Assembly (NCBI RefSeq): GCF_026183895.1
Contig: NZ_JAPFQI010000001.1
Coordinates: forward strand, 277,510-341,509
Length of the DNA stretch: 64,000 nucleotides
Direction of reading: 5' to 3'
Source: Sabulicella glaciei
GTDB lineage: Bacteria > Pseudomonadota > Alphaproteobacteria > Acetobacterales > Acetobacteraceae
Shown: piece after piece, positions 44,202 to 53,700 of the stretch
How the letters are laid out: each line of letters starts with the position of its first letter
How positions within the stretch are numbered: position 1 is the first letter of the stretch
Position numbers and translations under genes: made by a program
The notes under the pieces: generated by a model
Databases searched by the model: none
Seen by the model: the letters and a program-made list of their open reading frames with translations, nothing else
Told to the model about the DNA's origin: nothing

Positions 44202-46768
44202 CAGCGGCCTCCCTCGAGGGTGAGTTCCAGCTTCCCGCCGTCCGGATGGTTCGGATCGTTGTCCAGGCGGGCGACCTCGAACAGGCCGATGGGGAGCAGC
44301 CCGTTCTCGATTTCACGATTGGCAGGCGCGAACTGGCGCTTCAGGCGCGTGACCTGGACGCTCACGACCCCGGGCACGGACTGGGCCGCGGCGACGACGG
44401 CGCTGAGGTAGATCGGCCCGCCGAAGGCCAGCCGGTCGGGGTGGAAGAATCCCACCCGGCCGTCGGGCGACCGGCGGCCCGAGAAGGCCTCCAGCAGCGC
44501 TGCTCGCACGTGGCCGCGCAGATGATCGGGGGCGACGCAGACCTTGAGGGCCAGGTCGATCGGCACGAGCCTCGCGGCCCGCACGTCCAGCTCGTGGCCG
44601 ATGCGGCGCACGGCCTCCAGCCGGGTGAGCCCTTCGCCCAGGATCGCCTCGCGCCGGGCGGCCTCGGCGGCGCGGATGTCCAGGCCCACGGCCGCCTCGT
44701 ACCAGCTGCCGCTCCAGGCGAAGCGGGCGGCGGCACGCTGGATGCGGCCGTCGCGCTCGGCGATCCGCGCATAGTCGTCCGGCGTGATCGCGCGCCGCAG
44801 GCCGCTCGGCGCGGCGCGGAAGGCGTGCGGCGCGTTCAGCTTGGCCTCGGCCATCGGCTCAGGCGCGGTTCCGCCGGACGCGGCGATCGGATTGGTGACG
44901 CGGGCGATGTCGTTGGCGAGCACGCTCTCCCGGTGGAGCAGCAGGGCGATCGCGCCGGCGCCTACGTTGCCAGCCGGCCCAGAACCGACGCGGTAGGCGG
45001 CGCAAAAGCCCGCGCCGGGCGGCGGGGCCGCGCCCAGCTCGCCATCGCCGAAGCGGATCCTGGCGCGGCGATCCTCCTCCATCTCCACAACGAACGCGCG
45101 GTCGTCGCGGCCGGCATCCAGGAGGTCGTAGCGCGGCGTCCATTCGCGTCGGTCATCCGACCGGAGCCGGATGGCCGGCAGCGCCGTGTGGGGCTGGGGG
45201 GCCAGCACGGCGCGGGCCGGCGCAGCCGGGTCGTAGGGCGCAGCGAAGGTGAGCGGCGCCTTCCCGAGCTCCGGCCGGTAGCGGCCCCCGACGGCCACCG
45301 GCATGGTCGGTTCGCCCTCGCACTCGCAGCACTGCTCGGTCCGACGGATCGGCACGCGGCCGAGATCCTCCGGGTCCTGCGTGCGGCCATGGTCGACCAG
45401 CACCACGTTGCCGCGCGCGACCGACACATGCTCGATCAGGTCGCACGCGGGTGGCGGCCCGACCGTCGACAAGCAAAGGTCGAACGCGAGCGCATCCGCC
45501 TCGGCCCATTCGATCTCGATGACCGGCAGGTCCAGGAGCTCGTCGCGCGACTGCCGCACGGCGGTCAGGCGCACGGCCTGGCGATGCCGCGGGTCCGCGT
45601 CGAAGAAGTCGCCTGTCTTCGGGCCGACCCGCTCCTCGAAGATCAGGAAGTCGCCGGGGGCCAGCCGGACCTTCAGTTTCTCGGCGTCGTCCTCGGGCTC
45701 GCCGGTGCGGAGATTGGCGGCCTCCGCTTCGCCACGCCTGCCTGGCGGACCCGGTCCGCCTTCCGCAGTCCTGAGCGAGCGGTTGGCCAGCTGGCCCAGC
45801 AGCGTGGCCCGCGTGGCGCCCGCGTGCAGGCAGCACTCGCGCCCACCCCAGCTGTGGAACCGCAGAAGATTGTTCGCCTCCCAGAAGAAGATGCGGCCCG
45901 TGCGTTGCACCGGCTCGAACCATTCGATCCGGTCCGGTGCGATGCCACCCAGGTCCTTCAGCGTCACCGCGCCGACGCCGAGCGTCTCCGCCAGGCCCGC
46001 GACCCTGGTGATGAAGGCGATGTCGGCGGCTTCGACGGACAGGTTGCGCCGTGTCTCCACCGAAACCAGCGCGCGGGCGTTGCATCCCTCCGAGAGCCGG
46101 TAATCCACCAGCCGCGCGTGCCGTCGCACCGAAGGCCGCCGCCGCGCCGTGGCGAGATAGGCCTCGGTGGCCGCCGCGTCCTGATAGTAGCTGAGGTAGT
46201 CGCCGAGGTAGGCGAACAGCTCCACCAGCGCCACGCCCAGGTCCGGCGCATGCCGTTCGCGCCAGTCGGGGCAGGTGAGCGCCAGCCGGTCGAACATCAG
46301 CTGGCGGAATCCGGCGTAGTCCTTGGCGAGGTAGTCGATCGGCGGCGTCGGGAAGACCTCCGGCCCGCAGCCGTGGTCGTCCGCGCAGTCGAGGTCGGAC
46401 GGACATCCTGCCTTGAAGCTGAATTCGAGGCTGGCGTAGCGGGGATCGATCCCTTCGAGCCCGACCAGAGAGAGCGTGTAGGGCGAGTAGTCGCCTGGCT
46501 TGTCGACGAACACGTGCAGGACGTCGTCATAGGCGGGATCGTCCGATGACCGCACCTTGACGCCGACAACCTTCACCTGGTCCGACGGCCCGCGGCCGCC
46601 GGCGAGGCGGATGTTGTCCGCCGAGATCGCCCTCGGTGCGCGGCCCAGGAAGTAGACCATCAGCGTGGTCTGGGCCTCATCCACCTCGATGAAGTCCAGG
46701 CCGTTCCAGTTTTCGCTTGCCCGCACCAGCGCGCGGCGGCCATCGGTCCTGCAATCCGACGAGCTCAT
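44201..46768 (-). CDS. Baseplate J/gp47-like wedge protein (Afp11/Pvc11-like)
   Basis: An 855-residue protein. Residues ~120-260 carry the family block YLAKDYAGFRQLMFDRLAL, DLGVALVELFAYLGDYLSYY and YLATARRRPSVRRHARLVDY. The middle has beta-rich inserts. The C-terminal part has the gpJ fold with GPAGNVGAGAIALLL and ITPDDYARIAERDGRI. A Cys-containing patch (GCPSDLDCADDHGCG) lies near residue 120. It overlaps the gp25 stop by four bases at its own start, consistent with coupled translation of wedge subunits. Confidence 0.9.
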   Translation of the reverse strand: MSSSDCRTDGRRALVRASENWNGLDFIEVDEAQTTLMVYFLGRAPRAISADNIRLAGGRGPSDQVKVVGVKVRSSDDPAYDDVLHVFVDKPGDYSPYTLSLVGLEGIDPRYASLEFSFKAGCPSDLDCADDHGCGPEVFPTPPIDYLAKDYAGFRQLMFDRLALTCPDWRERHAPDLGVALVELFAYLGDYLSYYQDAAATEAYLATARRRPSVRRHARLVDYRLSEGCNARALVSVETRRNLSVEAADIAFITRVAGLAETLGVGAVTLKDLGGIAPDRIEWFEPVQRTGRIFFWEANNLLRFHSWGGRECCLHAGATRATLLGQLANRSLRTAEGGPGPPGRRGEAEAANLRTGEPEDDAEKLKVRLAPGDFLIFEERVGPKTGDFFDADPRHRQAVRLTAVRQSRDELLDLPVIEIEWAEADALAFDLCLSTVGPPPACDLIEHVSVARGNVVLVDHGRTQDPEDLGRVPIRRTEQCCECEGEPTMPVAVGGRYRPELGKAPLTFAAPYDPAAPARAVLAPQPHTALPAIRLRSDDRREWTPRYDLLDAGRDDRAFVVEMEEDRRARIRFGDGELGAAPPPGAGFCAAYRVGSGPAGNVGAGAIALLLHRESVLANDIARVTNPIAASGGTAPEPMAEAKLNAPHAFRAAPSGLRRAITPDDYARIAERDGRIQRAAARFAWSGSWYEAAVGLDIRAAEAARREAILGEGLTRLEAVRRIGHELDVRAARLVPIDLALKVCVAPDHLRGHVRAALLEAFSGRRSPDGRVGFFHPDRLAFGGPIYLSAVVAAAQSVPGVVSVQVTRLKRQFAPANREIENGLLPIGLFEVARLDNDPNHPDGGKLELTLEGGR

Positions 46769-47127
46769 CGGGTGCGCTCGAACCGGTCGGTCCGCTCCTC
46801 GCCCGTTGCCCGCAGGCGGTAGGCGATGTCGATGATCAGGGTGGAGTCCTGGGCGACCACGAGGAGGTCGGTCACCTCGATCACGTCCCCCAGCCAGCGC
46901 TGCAGCCCGGCGCGGACCGAGAACTGCAGCGCCGCAGCGAGCTCGGGGCTGTTCGGCGCGAACACCAGCTGCGCCAGGCCGCCACCGAAATCGGGGCGGT
47001 TCACCCGCTCGCCCGGCTCGGTGAGCAGGAACTGCTCGATCATGTCGCGGACATGCTCGTCGTAGCTGGTCGACGCGGTCCGGAGCCGGTGGTCGAAGTG
47101 GTAGGGGTAGTCGATCTGAACGGTCAT
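46765..47127 (-). CDS. gp25-like baseplate wedge protein (Afp9/Pvc9-like)
   Basis: A 120-residue protein with the GPW/gp25 pattern: a basic start, HVRDMIEQFLLTEPGERVNR, the Pro-Asp-Phe-Gly element (RPDFGGGLAQLVF), and a final strand region (LVVAQDSTLIIDIAYRL). It nucleates sheath assembly on the baseplate in phages and contractile injection systems. It starts 11 bases after the PAAR-like gene. Confidence 0.93.
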   Translation of the reverse strand: MTVQIDYPYHFDHRLRTASTSYDEHVRDMIEQFLLTEPGERVNRPDFGGGLAQLVFAPNSPELAAALQFSVRAGLQRWLGDVIEVTDLLVVAQDSTLIIDIAYRLRATGEERTDRFERTR

Positions 47128-47137
47128 GGCTCTGCCC

Positions 47138-47485
47138 TCAGATGACGGTGACGCGGGTCTGGACGCTGCCCACGATGGGCGGCCCGTTGGGGATCTGGTC
47201 GGCGCTCTGGAAGATCCCCGGGCCGGGGCCGGGCGCGGCCACGACCATGGCCGGGCTGCCGTTGACCGTGACCCGCGTGCTTGGCATCAGCCATTTGGCC
47301 AGCACGCAGGGCTGCGGCTTCGCGGGCGGGATGGTGAAGGGACAGCCGGTCGCCACGATCTGGTCGGTCATCAGCGCGACGGGCATGCCGTTCACCGCCA
47401 CCCGCGCCTGGGTCGGGATGATCTGGGATGGCGCCCCGTGCGGGCACTGGACGACCGCGCCGGCGTGCATGAGGAAGCCAGGCAT
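47138..47485 (-). CDS. PAAR-like spike tip protein
   Basis: A 115-residue beta-rich protein. It opens with GFLMHAGAVVQCPHGAPSQI, followed by repeated Val-Asn-Gly units (ARVAVNGMPVAL, TRVTVNGSPAMV) and a Cys in VATGCPF. His7, Cys14, His16 and the later Cys residues are candidate metal ligands. It sits between the spike and gp25 genes, where the tip protein is expected. The family sharpens the spike. Confidence 0.85.
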   Translation of the reverse strand: MPGFLMHAGAVVQCPHGAPSQIIPTQARVAVNGMPVALMTDQIVATGCPFTIPPAKPQPCVLAKWLMPSTRVTVNGSPAMVVAAPGPGPGIFQSADQIPNGPPIVGSVQTRVTVI

Positions 47486-47487
47486 CG

Positions 47488-48021
47488 CTAGATCACCACC
47501 AGGGCGCCGTTGTTCACGGTCACCGTGGGCCCCAGCATGGTGAGCGAAGCGCCCTTGCCGTTCTGGATGTAGATGCCCGTGTCGTTGACGATCAAGGTCG
47601 CGCCGGTCGCCGACTTCAGCATGATCCCGCCCGTCGGGCCGGGCAGGTCACTGATCACGAGCGTGTTCTGGCCGGCCGTCTGCAGGACGATGCTGGGCGA
47701 GACGGGCAGGCCCGCATGGGCCAGGGTCGGCACGTCCGAGGGCGAGGCGAAGCGGCAGCCTGCGAAGATCGGGTAGCTGGGGTCACCCTGCTCGAACTCG
47801 ATCCACACGGCGGCGCCGATCGGGGGCACGAAGTAGCTGCCCATGGGAGGCCCGGTCGGCCCCGACAGGGGCACGCACGGCTCGCACCAGCTGGACGGGA
47901 CGAGGCCCAGCACGTCAGGCACCATCGCGATGATCCGGCCGCGCAGCTCCGGGTCGATGTTGCTGGCCACCGTCCCTCGATACTTGCCGAGGTACTTGCC
48001 GGGCTTCTGGGGCTCGCTCAT
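47488..48021 (-). CDS. Phage baseplate assembly protein V-like / spike (gp5-like OB fold and beta-helix)
   Basis: A 177-residue protein. The OB-fold N-terminus is YRGTVASNIDPELRGRIIAM, with PVGxxV-type strands (SYFVPPIGAAVWIEFEQGDP and YPIFAGCR). The C-terminus is a short beta-helix (SATGATLIVNDTGIYIQNGK, VTVNNGALVVI). It forms the central spike of the puncturing device and carries the PAAR-like tip. It overlaps the hub gene by four bases. Confidence 0.9.
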   Translation of the reverse strand: MSEPQKPGKYLGKYRGTVASNIDPELRGRIIAMVPDVLGLVPSSWCEPCVPLSGPTGPPMGSYFVPPIGAAVWIEFEQGDPSYPIFAGCRFASPSDVPTLAHAGLPVSPSIVLQTAGQNTLVISDLPGPTGGIMLKSATGATLIVNDTGIYIQNGKGASLTMLGPTVTVNNGALVVI

Positions 48022-49142
48022 GGGACCACCTTCGGGGTGTTGGAGATCAGTCCGTCACGGGAGAGCGTGAAGCTCTGCTTGTATTCTCCCGGCTTGATCT
48101 TGTGGGTGACGGTATCGACATAATAGAGCCCGTCGTAGGCAAGGCCCGCGCCGCGAACGCCCACCAGCGCCCGCGACCGCAGCGGCCGCCCATAGCGCAC
48201 CACGTCCAGGCTGCCGGACGCCGTGATCGCCTCGGCGTTGTTCATCAAAAGGCCCAGGATCTTCTCGGCCGCCTTGTCGGGCTTCAGCTTCGCGTAGTCG
48301 CTGTTGAATTCGAGCCGGGCGGGCGCGGTGGGCCGCAGCCCCAGCGGCGGCTTGAAGATGTTCACGTTCGGGATCGGGATGGGGATGGGGACCTTGCCGG
48401 TCACCGGGTCCAGGATGGTCACGACGGTCAGCTTCTTGGCCAGGCCATCGAGGCTGAAGCTCAGCGACTCCACGTTGGTCGCCGCGTCCATGTCGATGTT
48501 CAGGGCCGATTGCGGGATCGGCACGCGGATGTCCGGCCCGAAATAGGCAACGGACGTGCCGGGCGCCGGTCCCGGCTCGACGTAGAAGACGTAGCCGGCG
48601 CGCCGGGCGAGCGATTTGAGGTAGGCGCGATCCGTGGTCGTCTGGGTCTCGAAGCCGGAGGTGGCCACCTCGGTCACCGGAATGATCGTGGGGATCACCG
48701 CCGGAATGCAGCCGAGCGCGGCGTACTTGGCGAGGATCAGCCTGATCCGCGCGATCAGCGGCACCTGAGGGTAGGGGATGACGGTCTCGACGAGGTCCAT
48801 GGCCAGGCTGAGGTCCTCGCCGGTGATCGACAGCGTGGACTGGCCGGGTTCGTTGCTGGGCGAGAGCTCCTGTTGGGTGACCAGCCCGTCCATGAGCACG
48901 TGCGGGAAGCCGTTCACCGTCGCGATGATCAGGACCCGGGTGGTGATCGGGTCGAAGTAGCCGGCCGGCAGCATCACGTTCAGCAACGGGGAATCGCGGC
49001 CCACCGCGAAGGTGACCTGGAACCCGCTACGGTCCTTGCCGCTGGTCACGGAGATCGAGCGCAGGGCGTCCATCACCACGCGTGGCGCCGGAACCGGCAC
49101 AGCCGGCCCGATCATCAGCGTGAGGTGGACGCCTTCAAGCAT
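48018..49142 (-). CDS. Baseplate hub protein, gpD/VgrG N-terminal-like (Afp8/Pvc8-like)
   Basis: From ATG 49142 it has 374 residues with late-control-D-type features: GFQVTFAVGRDSP, FDPITTRVLIIATVNGFPHV, a trimer-core segment (SITGEDLSLAMDLVET), AYLKSLARRAGYVFYVEPG, and SRALVGVRGAGLAYDGLYYV at the end. The spike domain is on a separate gene here rather than fused as in VgrG. It overlaps the LysM gene by eight bases at the start. Confidence 0.87.
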   Translation of the reverse strand: MLEGVHLTLMIGPAVPVPAPRVVMDALRSISVTSGKDRSGFQVTFAVGRDSPLLNVMLPAGYFDPITTRVLIIATVNGFPHVLMDGLVTQQELSPSNEPGQSTLSITGEDLSLAMDLVETVIPYPQVPLIARIRLILAKYAALGCIPAVIPTIIPVTEVATSGFETQTTTDRAYLKSLARRAGYVFYVEPGPAPGTSVAYFGPDIRVPIPQSALNIDMDAATNVESLSFSLDGLAKKLTVVTILDPVTGKVPIPIPIPNVNIFKPPLGLRPTAPARLEFNSDYAKLKPDKAAEKILGLLMNNAEAITASGSLDVVRYGRPLRSRALVGVRGAGLAYDGLYYVDTVTHKIKPGEYKQSFTLSRDGLISNTPKVVP

Positions 49143-49449
49143 CCGCGACCCCTGGGATGCCTTCGGGGAGGGTGACGCGAACGAGGGATCCGACGCGGGC
49201 CGTGAGCTCGTTGGGGCGCAGGACGGCATTCGCATCGGCGAGCCGCCAGAACTGTTCCGGGTCGCCCAGGTGCTTCGCCGCCACATGATCGGGGCGCTCG
49301 CCCTGCACGACCGTGTGGAAGCCCAGCGTCGCGAAACGCTCCGGCGGGGGTACGAGGCGGCGCGCCAGGTAGGCCACCTTGGTTCCGTCGGGGCGCTCCA
49401 GGATCCTGGTCTCGAGGCCGAAGTATCGGCTGGTGGGGGAGATGGTCAT
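49135..49449 (-). CDS. LysM domain-containing baseplate protein (gp53/gpX-like)
   Basis: A 104-residue protein. A beta-rich N-terminal part (SRYFGLETRILERPDGTKVA) is followed by a LysM-like module (FHTVVQGERPDHVAAKHLGD, EQFWRLADANAVLRPNEL). In contractile systems the LysM-type protein clamps the hub and wedge. It starts eleven bases after the Pvc7-like gene stop. Confidence 0.85.
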   Translation of the reverse strand: MTISPTSRYFGLETRILERPDGTKVAYLARRLVPPPERFATLGFHTVVQGERPDHVAAKHLGDPEQFWRLADANAVLRPNELTARVGSLVRVTLPEGIPGVADA

Positions 49450-49459
49450 CGGGAGGCCC

Positions 49460-50113
49460 TCAAGGGATTGCGCTGATGCCGAGGAAGCGCAGAGCCGTGC
49501 TCGCGACGCGGCTGGCCAGCTGCTCCTTCTGCTCGAGGTAGCTCATGAAGATCGAGCCGCCACGGGAGTCGAAGGTGAGGTCGTCCACCGTCAGCACGCG
49601 CATGCCGATGGAAAGCTTGGCGCGCAACGGGTTGAGAGCAGCGTCGAAGCCTTCCTCGCTCACGGAGAACTCGGTGATGCGCACCGGCAGGATGCGCGTG
49701 CGGCTCCACACGAAGAGCAGCAGGTCCTTGTTCGCCGTGACGATCTCGAGCGAGCCGGAGGAGGCCTCGGCGTTGTTGGAGCGCAGAGTGCCCGTGGACG
49801 GATAGACCAGGGCCTCGAACTGCGCGAGCTGGGCGTGAAGGCCCAGCTGCTGGGCCGTCGCGTCGCCGGCCTCTAGCTTGTCCGTGGCGTCGATCTCGGC
49901 CTCGAGCTTGATCGTCTCGACCGGCGGGCCCTTCAGCCGCAGCGCCTCGGAGAACTCGGCCCCGTCGCCGCCGACGCCCTTGATCTGCAGCGAGCGGCTG
50001 AGGGTGTCGGGGTTGTACTGGAGCGTGACGACGTTCTTAACCTGTCCGGTCTGGGCGTCCATCTGGACCAGCCCTCCGCGGACCAGGCTCGGCGTTCGCG
50101 TCGGAAAGCCCAT
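49460..50113 (-). CDS. Contractile injection system tube-initiation protein (CIS_tube, Afp7/Pvc7-like)
   Basis: A 217-residue protein from ATG 50113. The CIS_tube motif is visible in VVTLQYNPDTLSRSLQIKGV, followed by GPPVETIKLEAEIDATDKLE and the block LLLFVWSRTRILPVRITEFS, with FDAALNPLRAKLSIGMRVLT at the end. It bridges the hub and the tube. The frame is open to 50176, overlapping the 206-residue unknown, so the later start is preferred. Confidence 0.9.
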   Translation of the reverse strand: MGFPTRTPSLVRGGLVQMDAQTGQVKNVVTLQYNPDTLSRSLQIKGVGGDGAEFSEALRLKGPPVETIKLEAEIDATDKLEAGDATAQQLGLHAQLAQFEALVYPSTGTLRSNNAEASSGSLEIVTANKDLLLFVWSRTRILPVRITEFSVSEEGFDAALNPLRAKLSIGMRVLTVDDLTFDSRGGSIFMSYLEQKEQLASRVASTALRFLGISAIP

Positions 50114-50123
50114 CGCCGCCCCC

Positions 50124-50744
50124 CTAGAACCGGAAATCGATCTTCTTTCCGGTGACCTTCTCGACCGCCCATCCAAGCGTGTCGGGAGTGATCACCGGGA
50201 CGACGAACTTGCCCAGCGTCCTGCCGGGGCCGAGCATGCGCTCGGTGTCGCGGTCGAACTTCTCGAGCGTGTTCGGACTCTCAAGGCCCAGCTGGGTGTC
50301 GTAGGCGAAGGCCAGGCCGATGTTGGCGAGCTTGACCGCCGTTCCTTCGGGAAGACCCCAGCTGCGCAGCATTCCCACGCTGTTGTAGAAGTTGAGCGTG
50401 ATCTGATCGGCGTCGCGACCCGTCAGCGGCATGTTGTGGGTCAGGAATGGCTGGCGCATCGCCGCCCAGTCGATCGGGTCAAGGCCCGGGCCCAGGAGGG
50501 TTCCGGCGCGCTTCTCGATGCTGAGGTGCGGCATGCGCGGGCCGCCCGGCCCGTCGGCTTCCTTTCCCAGCAGCGAGGGCGGCGTGAGGCTGAGATCCAG
50601 CGGCTTTGCGTCCGCGAGCGGCGAGGCGGCCTGCGCCGTGGACGCCGATCCCGTCGTCGGCGCGCCGGCCGGCGGCGAGGCCTCCTTCTCCGGCGAGTCC
50701 GGGACCTTCGTGATCGGCTCCGGAGCCTTCTTCTTGTCGCCCAT
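50124..50744 (-). CDS. Unknown 206-residue eCIS protein
   Basis: I recognise no domain. The first ~65 residues are low-complexity (Pro, Ala, Lys, Ser). The remainder is ordered: MPHLSIEKRAGTLLGPGLDP, HNMPLTGRDADQITLNFYNS, WGLPEGTAVKLANIGLAFAY and IDFRF at the extreme C-terminus. It starts three bases before the giant DUF4157 gene ends and is followed at once by the Pvc7-like gene. An adaptor or chaperone for the giant protein is a possibility, inferred only from position. Confidence 0.7.
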   Translation of the reverse strand: MGDKKKAPEPITKVPDSPEKEASPPAGAPTTGSASTAQAASPLADAKPLDLSLTPPSLLGKEADGPGGPRMPHLSIEKRAGTLLGPGLDPIDWAAMRQPFLTHNMPLTGRDADQITLNFYNSVGMLRSWGLPEGTAVKLANIGLAFAYDTQLGLESPNTLEKFDRDTERMLGPGRTLGKFVVPVITPDTLGWAVEKVTGKKIDFRF

Positions 50745-50746
50745 GG

Positions 50747-53700
50747 CTACTTCTTCCCGCGCGTGAGGGCGAGGTTTCGGATCGTGGCGGAGTTGATCGT
50801 CCCCTCGAGCTTGCCCGGCTTGGCGACCTTGCCGCCGTGGAAGTCGAGCTGGCCATCGGTGATGCCGTCGATGAGCAGCTCGGCCGGCTTGCCTTCCTTT
50901 CCAGCGATCTGATTGCCCATGATGTTCAGTTTCTCGAGGGTAACCGCGATGCCGCCCACCTTCCAGGTGACGGAGTTCTTGTTCTCACCGCGCACCTTCA
51001 GGCCGCTGATCGCGTTGCGCCCTTCGGCGCCCAGCTTGATCGTGCCGTATTTGCCGTCCTTGCCGAGGTCGAGGCGGGTGCCGCCGGTGATGTCCAGGCT
51101 GGCATCGACCTTCCGCAACTCGATCTCGTCCGGATTGACCATCGGACGCTCTTTAATTTCCTTACCGTGCTCGTCGTACTTCTTGGGCTTCTTCACGTCC
51201 GAGCCATCGGGCGCGATCAGGCGCTTCAGGCGGACCTCGCCGCCTTCCATCTCCTTGCGTTCGGTTTCGTCGCCGGGCGTCCAGATCTTCTGGTTCACCG
51301 CGGCGACCTCGAGGGTCAGGTAGGAGTCGCCGGGGACCACGTCGCCGCTGATCCCCATGGTGGGGTCGCTGTCCATCCCGAGGCTGGCGATGAGGTCGTT
51401 GCGCAGCCAGGTGGCCTTCTTCCAGGCCGTTGCGTAGTCCAGCTTTCCGTCGACGATCCTCAGGTCCAGCGGGAAGACGTCCTGCCGAAGGTACCAGTCC
51501 CAGTGGGCACTGAAGAGGTAGAGGGGCACATAGATCTCACCGGTGATCGTGCCGTTGATGTGATCGAGCAGGTCGTCGCGCTGGGCCTTCGTCAAGAGGT
51601 CTTCATCCTCCTCCTTGCCGGCCGGGCCGCCGCTGACGAGGGCGTTCAGGTCGTCGATCTTGAACGACGCGTTGGTGATGACGCCTTCGGGGAGGGATAT
51701 CTCTCCCTCGTTCGGGACCGTGATGCCCTTCGGGACTTCGAGGTCCTGGATGTCGAGGGTGATGCCGTGCGCGGGGTCATGGAAGTTGAAGCTGTGCAGC
51801 TTGGCGCTCTCGATCGAGGCGCCCTTGGCGTCGTAGCCGGCGCCCGACAGCTCGGCGTTGAAGCCGTCGCCGATGAGGCCCGGTCCGGTCTTCGGCCTGT
51901 ACTTGCCGCTGACGCCGAAGCTCCAGCCGGCCTTGCCCTTCTGGCTAGGGATCTCGCGGCCGACGATGTGCTTGAGGCCCACCGTGGTGATCTTGAACCC
52001 GCCCTCTGCGAGCTTTGTCTGATCCTCGCCGCGCACCTTGGTCGTCTTGAGCACGGCGTCGGCGGTGAAGTTGTCGGCCGTGACGTCCGCAGCGAAGCGC
52101 TGGGAACTCTTGTCCTTGTCGATGGCGTTGGAGAGGGTGACGACGAAGTGCGGCGCGGTGAGCTTGCGCATCTTGCCGCCCTTGACCGTCAGGGTGTTGG
52201 CGGCGAAGTCCTTCGTCAGCTCGTCCAGGACGATCCCTTCGACGACGGCTTCGGGCATGTCGACCTTCACGCGCTCGGCGTGGTCCTTCTCATCCGATGG
52301 CCCCTCGTAGGTCAGGCCCTTGGCCTCGAGGCTGGGGATGCCGAGGCCCTTGACGCTCACGAACGCCAGCTCGGTCGTGGTCGGGTCCTCGCCAGGCTTG
52401 GGGTCCTTGACCGGGACCTTCGTGAACCGCGCGTCGATGGTCTTGATCTTGAGCGTCTCGGCGACCTTGGCGGTCTTCATCTCGACCGACTTGCCACCCG
52501 CCGAAGCCTTCCAGTGGACGCCGGCGATCTCGACGGGGCCGTCCACCTCCAGGTCCTCGATCACGACCTGGTCTTCCTTGACCAGGACGCCGCCGACGCT
52601 GATCCCGGGGACCGTGACCTTGTCGATGCCGGTTCGGGTGGTCTCCCCGGGCTTGCCCTCAACCTCGCTCAGCAGGTCGACATCGCTCAGCATCAGGTCC
52701 TGGGTGCGGCCCAGCTTCAGGGTGGTCCCGTCCTTGGCCGTGAGCATGGCCGAGAGCTCGCGGGCCTTGGCGCCCGGCTCCTTGGCGTCCTTGCCGTAGA
52801 TGGTGAAGGATGCCGTGCCCTTCTTTAGGTCTCTTGTGGCTTCGGCGCCGATGGTCGCCTTCAGGTCGGTGACCTTGACGCTCTGCGTCACCTCGACCTT
52901 GCCGGTGCGATTCAGGACGTCGAAGCCGGTGATCCGCAGGCCCCGGATCACGGCCTCCTTGAGTTCGATGGTCTTCTCGGGCTTGGCCGTGTCCTTGCTG
53001 CCGGCCTTCGGCTCGATGCGCGGGGACGTGACCTTCACGGCGCGGGCGGCGATCTCGCTGACCGTCAGCTTCTGGACCAGCAGCTTGCCCAATTCCTTCT
53101 CAACGACCGGCTTGCCGTCGTCATCGAGCTTCGGGGTCTCGCCCTTCTTTGGCGGCCTCGGCCGCAGGCTCGCATCCGCGTCCAGCATGATGCCGGCGAG
53201 GGTCACCTTGTCCGCCACGTCGATGGTGTAGTCGCCGGCGATCCAGTGGATGCCGCTGAGCGTGACGTCCGGGATCGACAGGTTGCGGACCTCGAAGTCG
53301 TTCTCCGTCTTCTGAGTGATCTCGCCGCTGATGTTCTTCACCGAGACATTCAGGCGCCCGCCGGTCTTCAAATCCGTGACCTGGGCATTGGCCACCAGGC
53401 CCGTCAGCGACAGCGTCCGTCCGCCGGCGTCTGCGAACTGGACCTTGATGGCGCTGGCTTCGGGCGCCGGGGTCTTGGAATCCACCTGACCGACGATCTT
53501 CTTGCCGCCGACCACCGCCTCCAGCGCCAGCGCCTGGACCTGCCGCACGGCTATCTCGCCGCCCTTCTGGACAACGGCATCGCCTTCCTCGGGCAGCGTC
53601 ACGTCCAGGCCGGTGACGCTGATGCCCACGAGGGCGCCCGATTTCACGGTGACCACGGCGCTCGGGCTCTCGTAGCGCAACTGGTCCGCGACGATACGCT

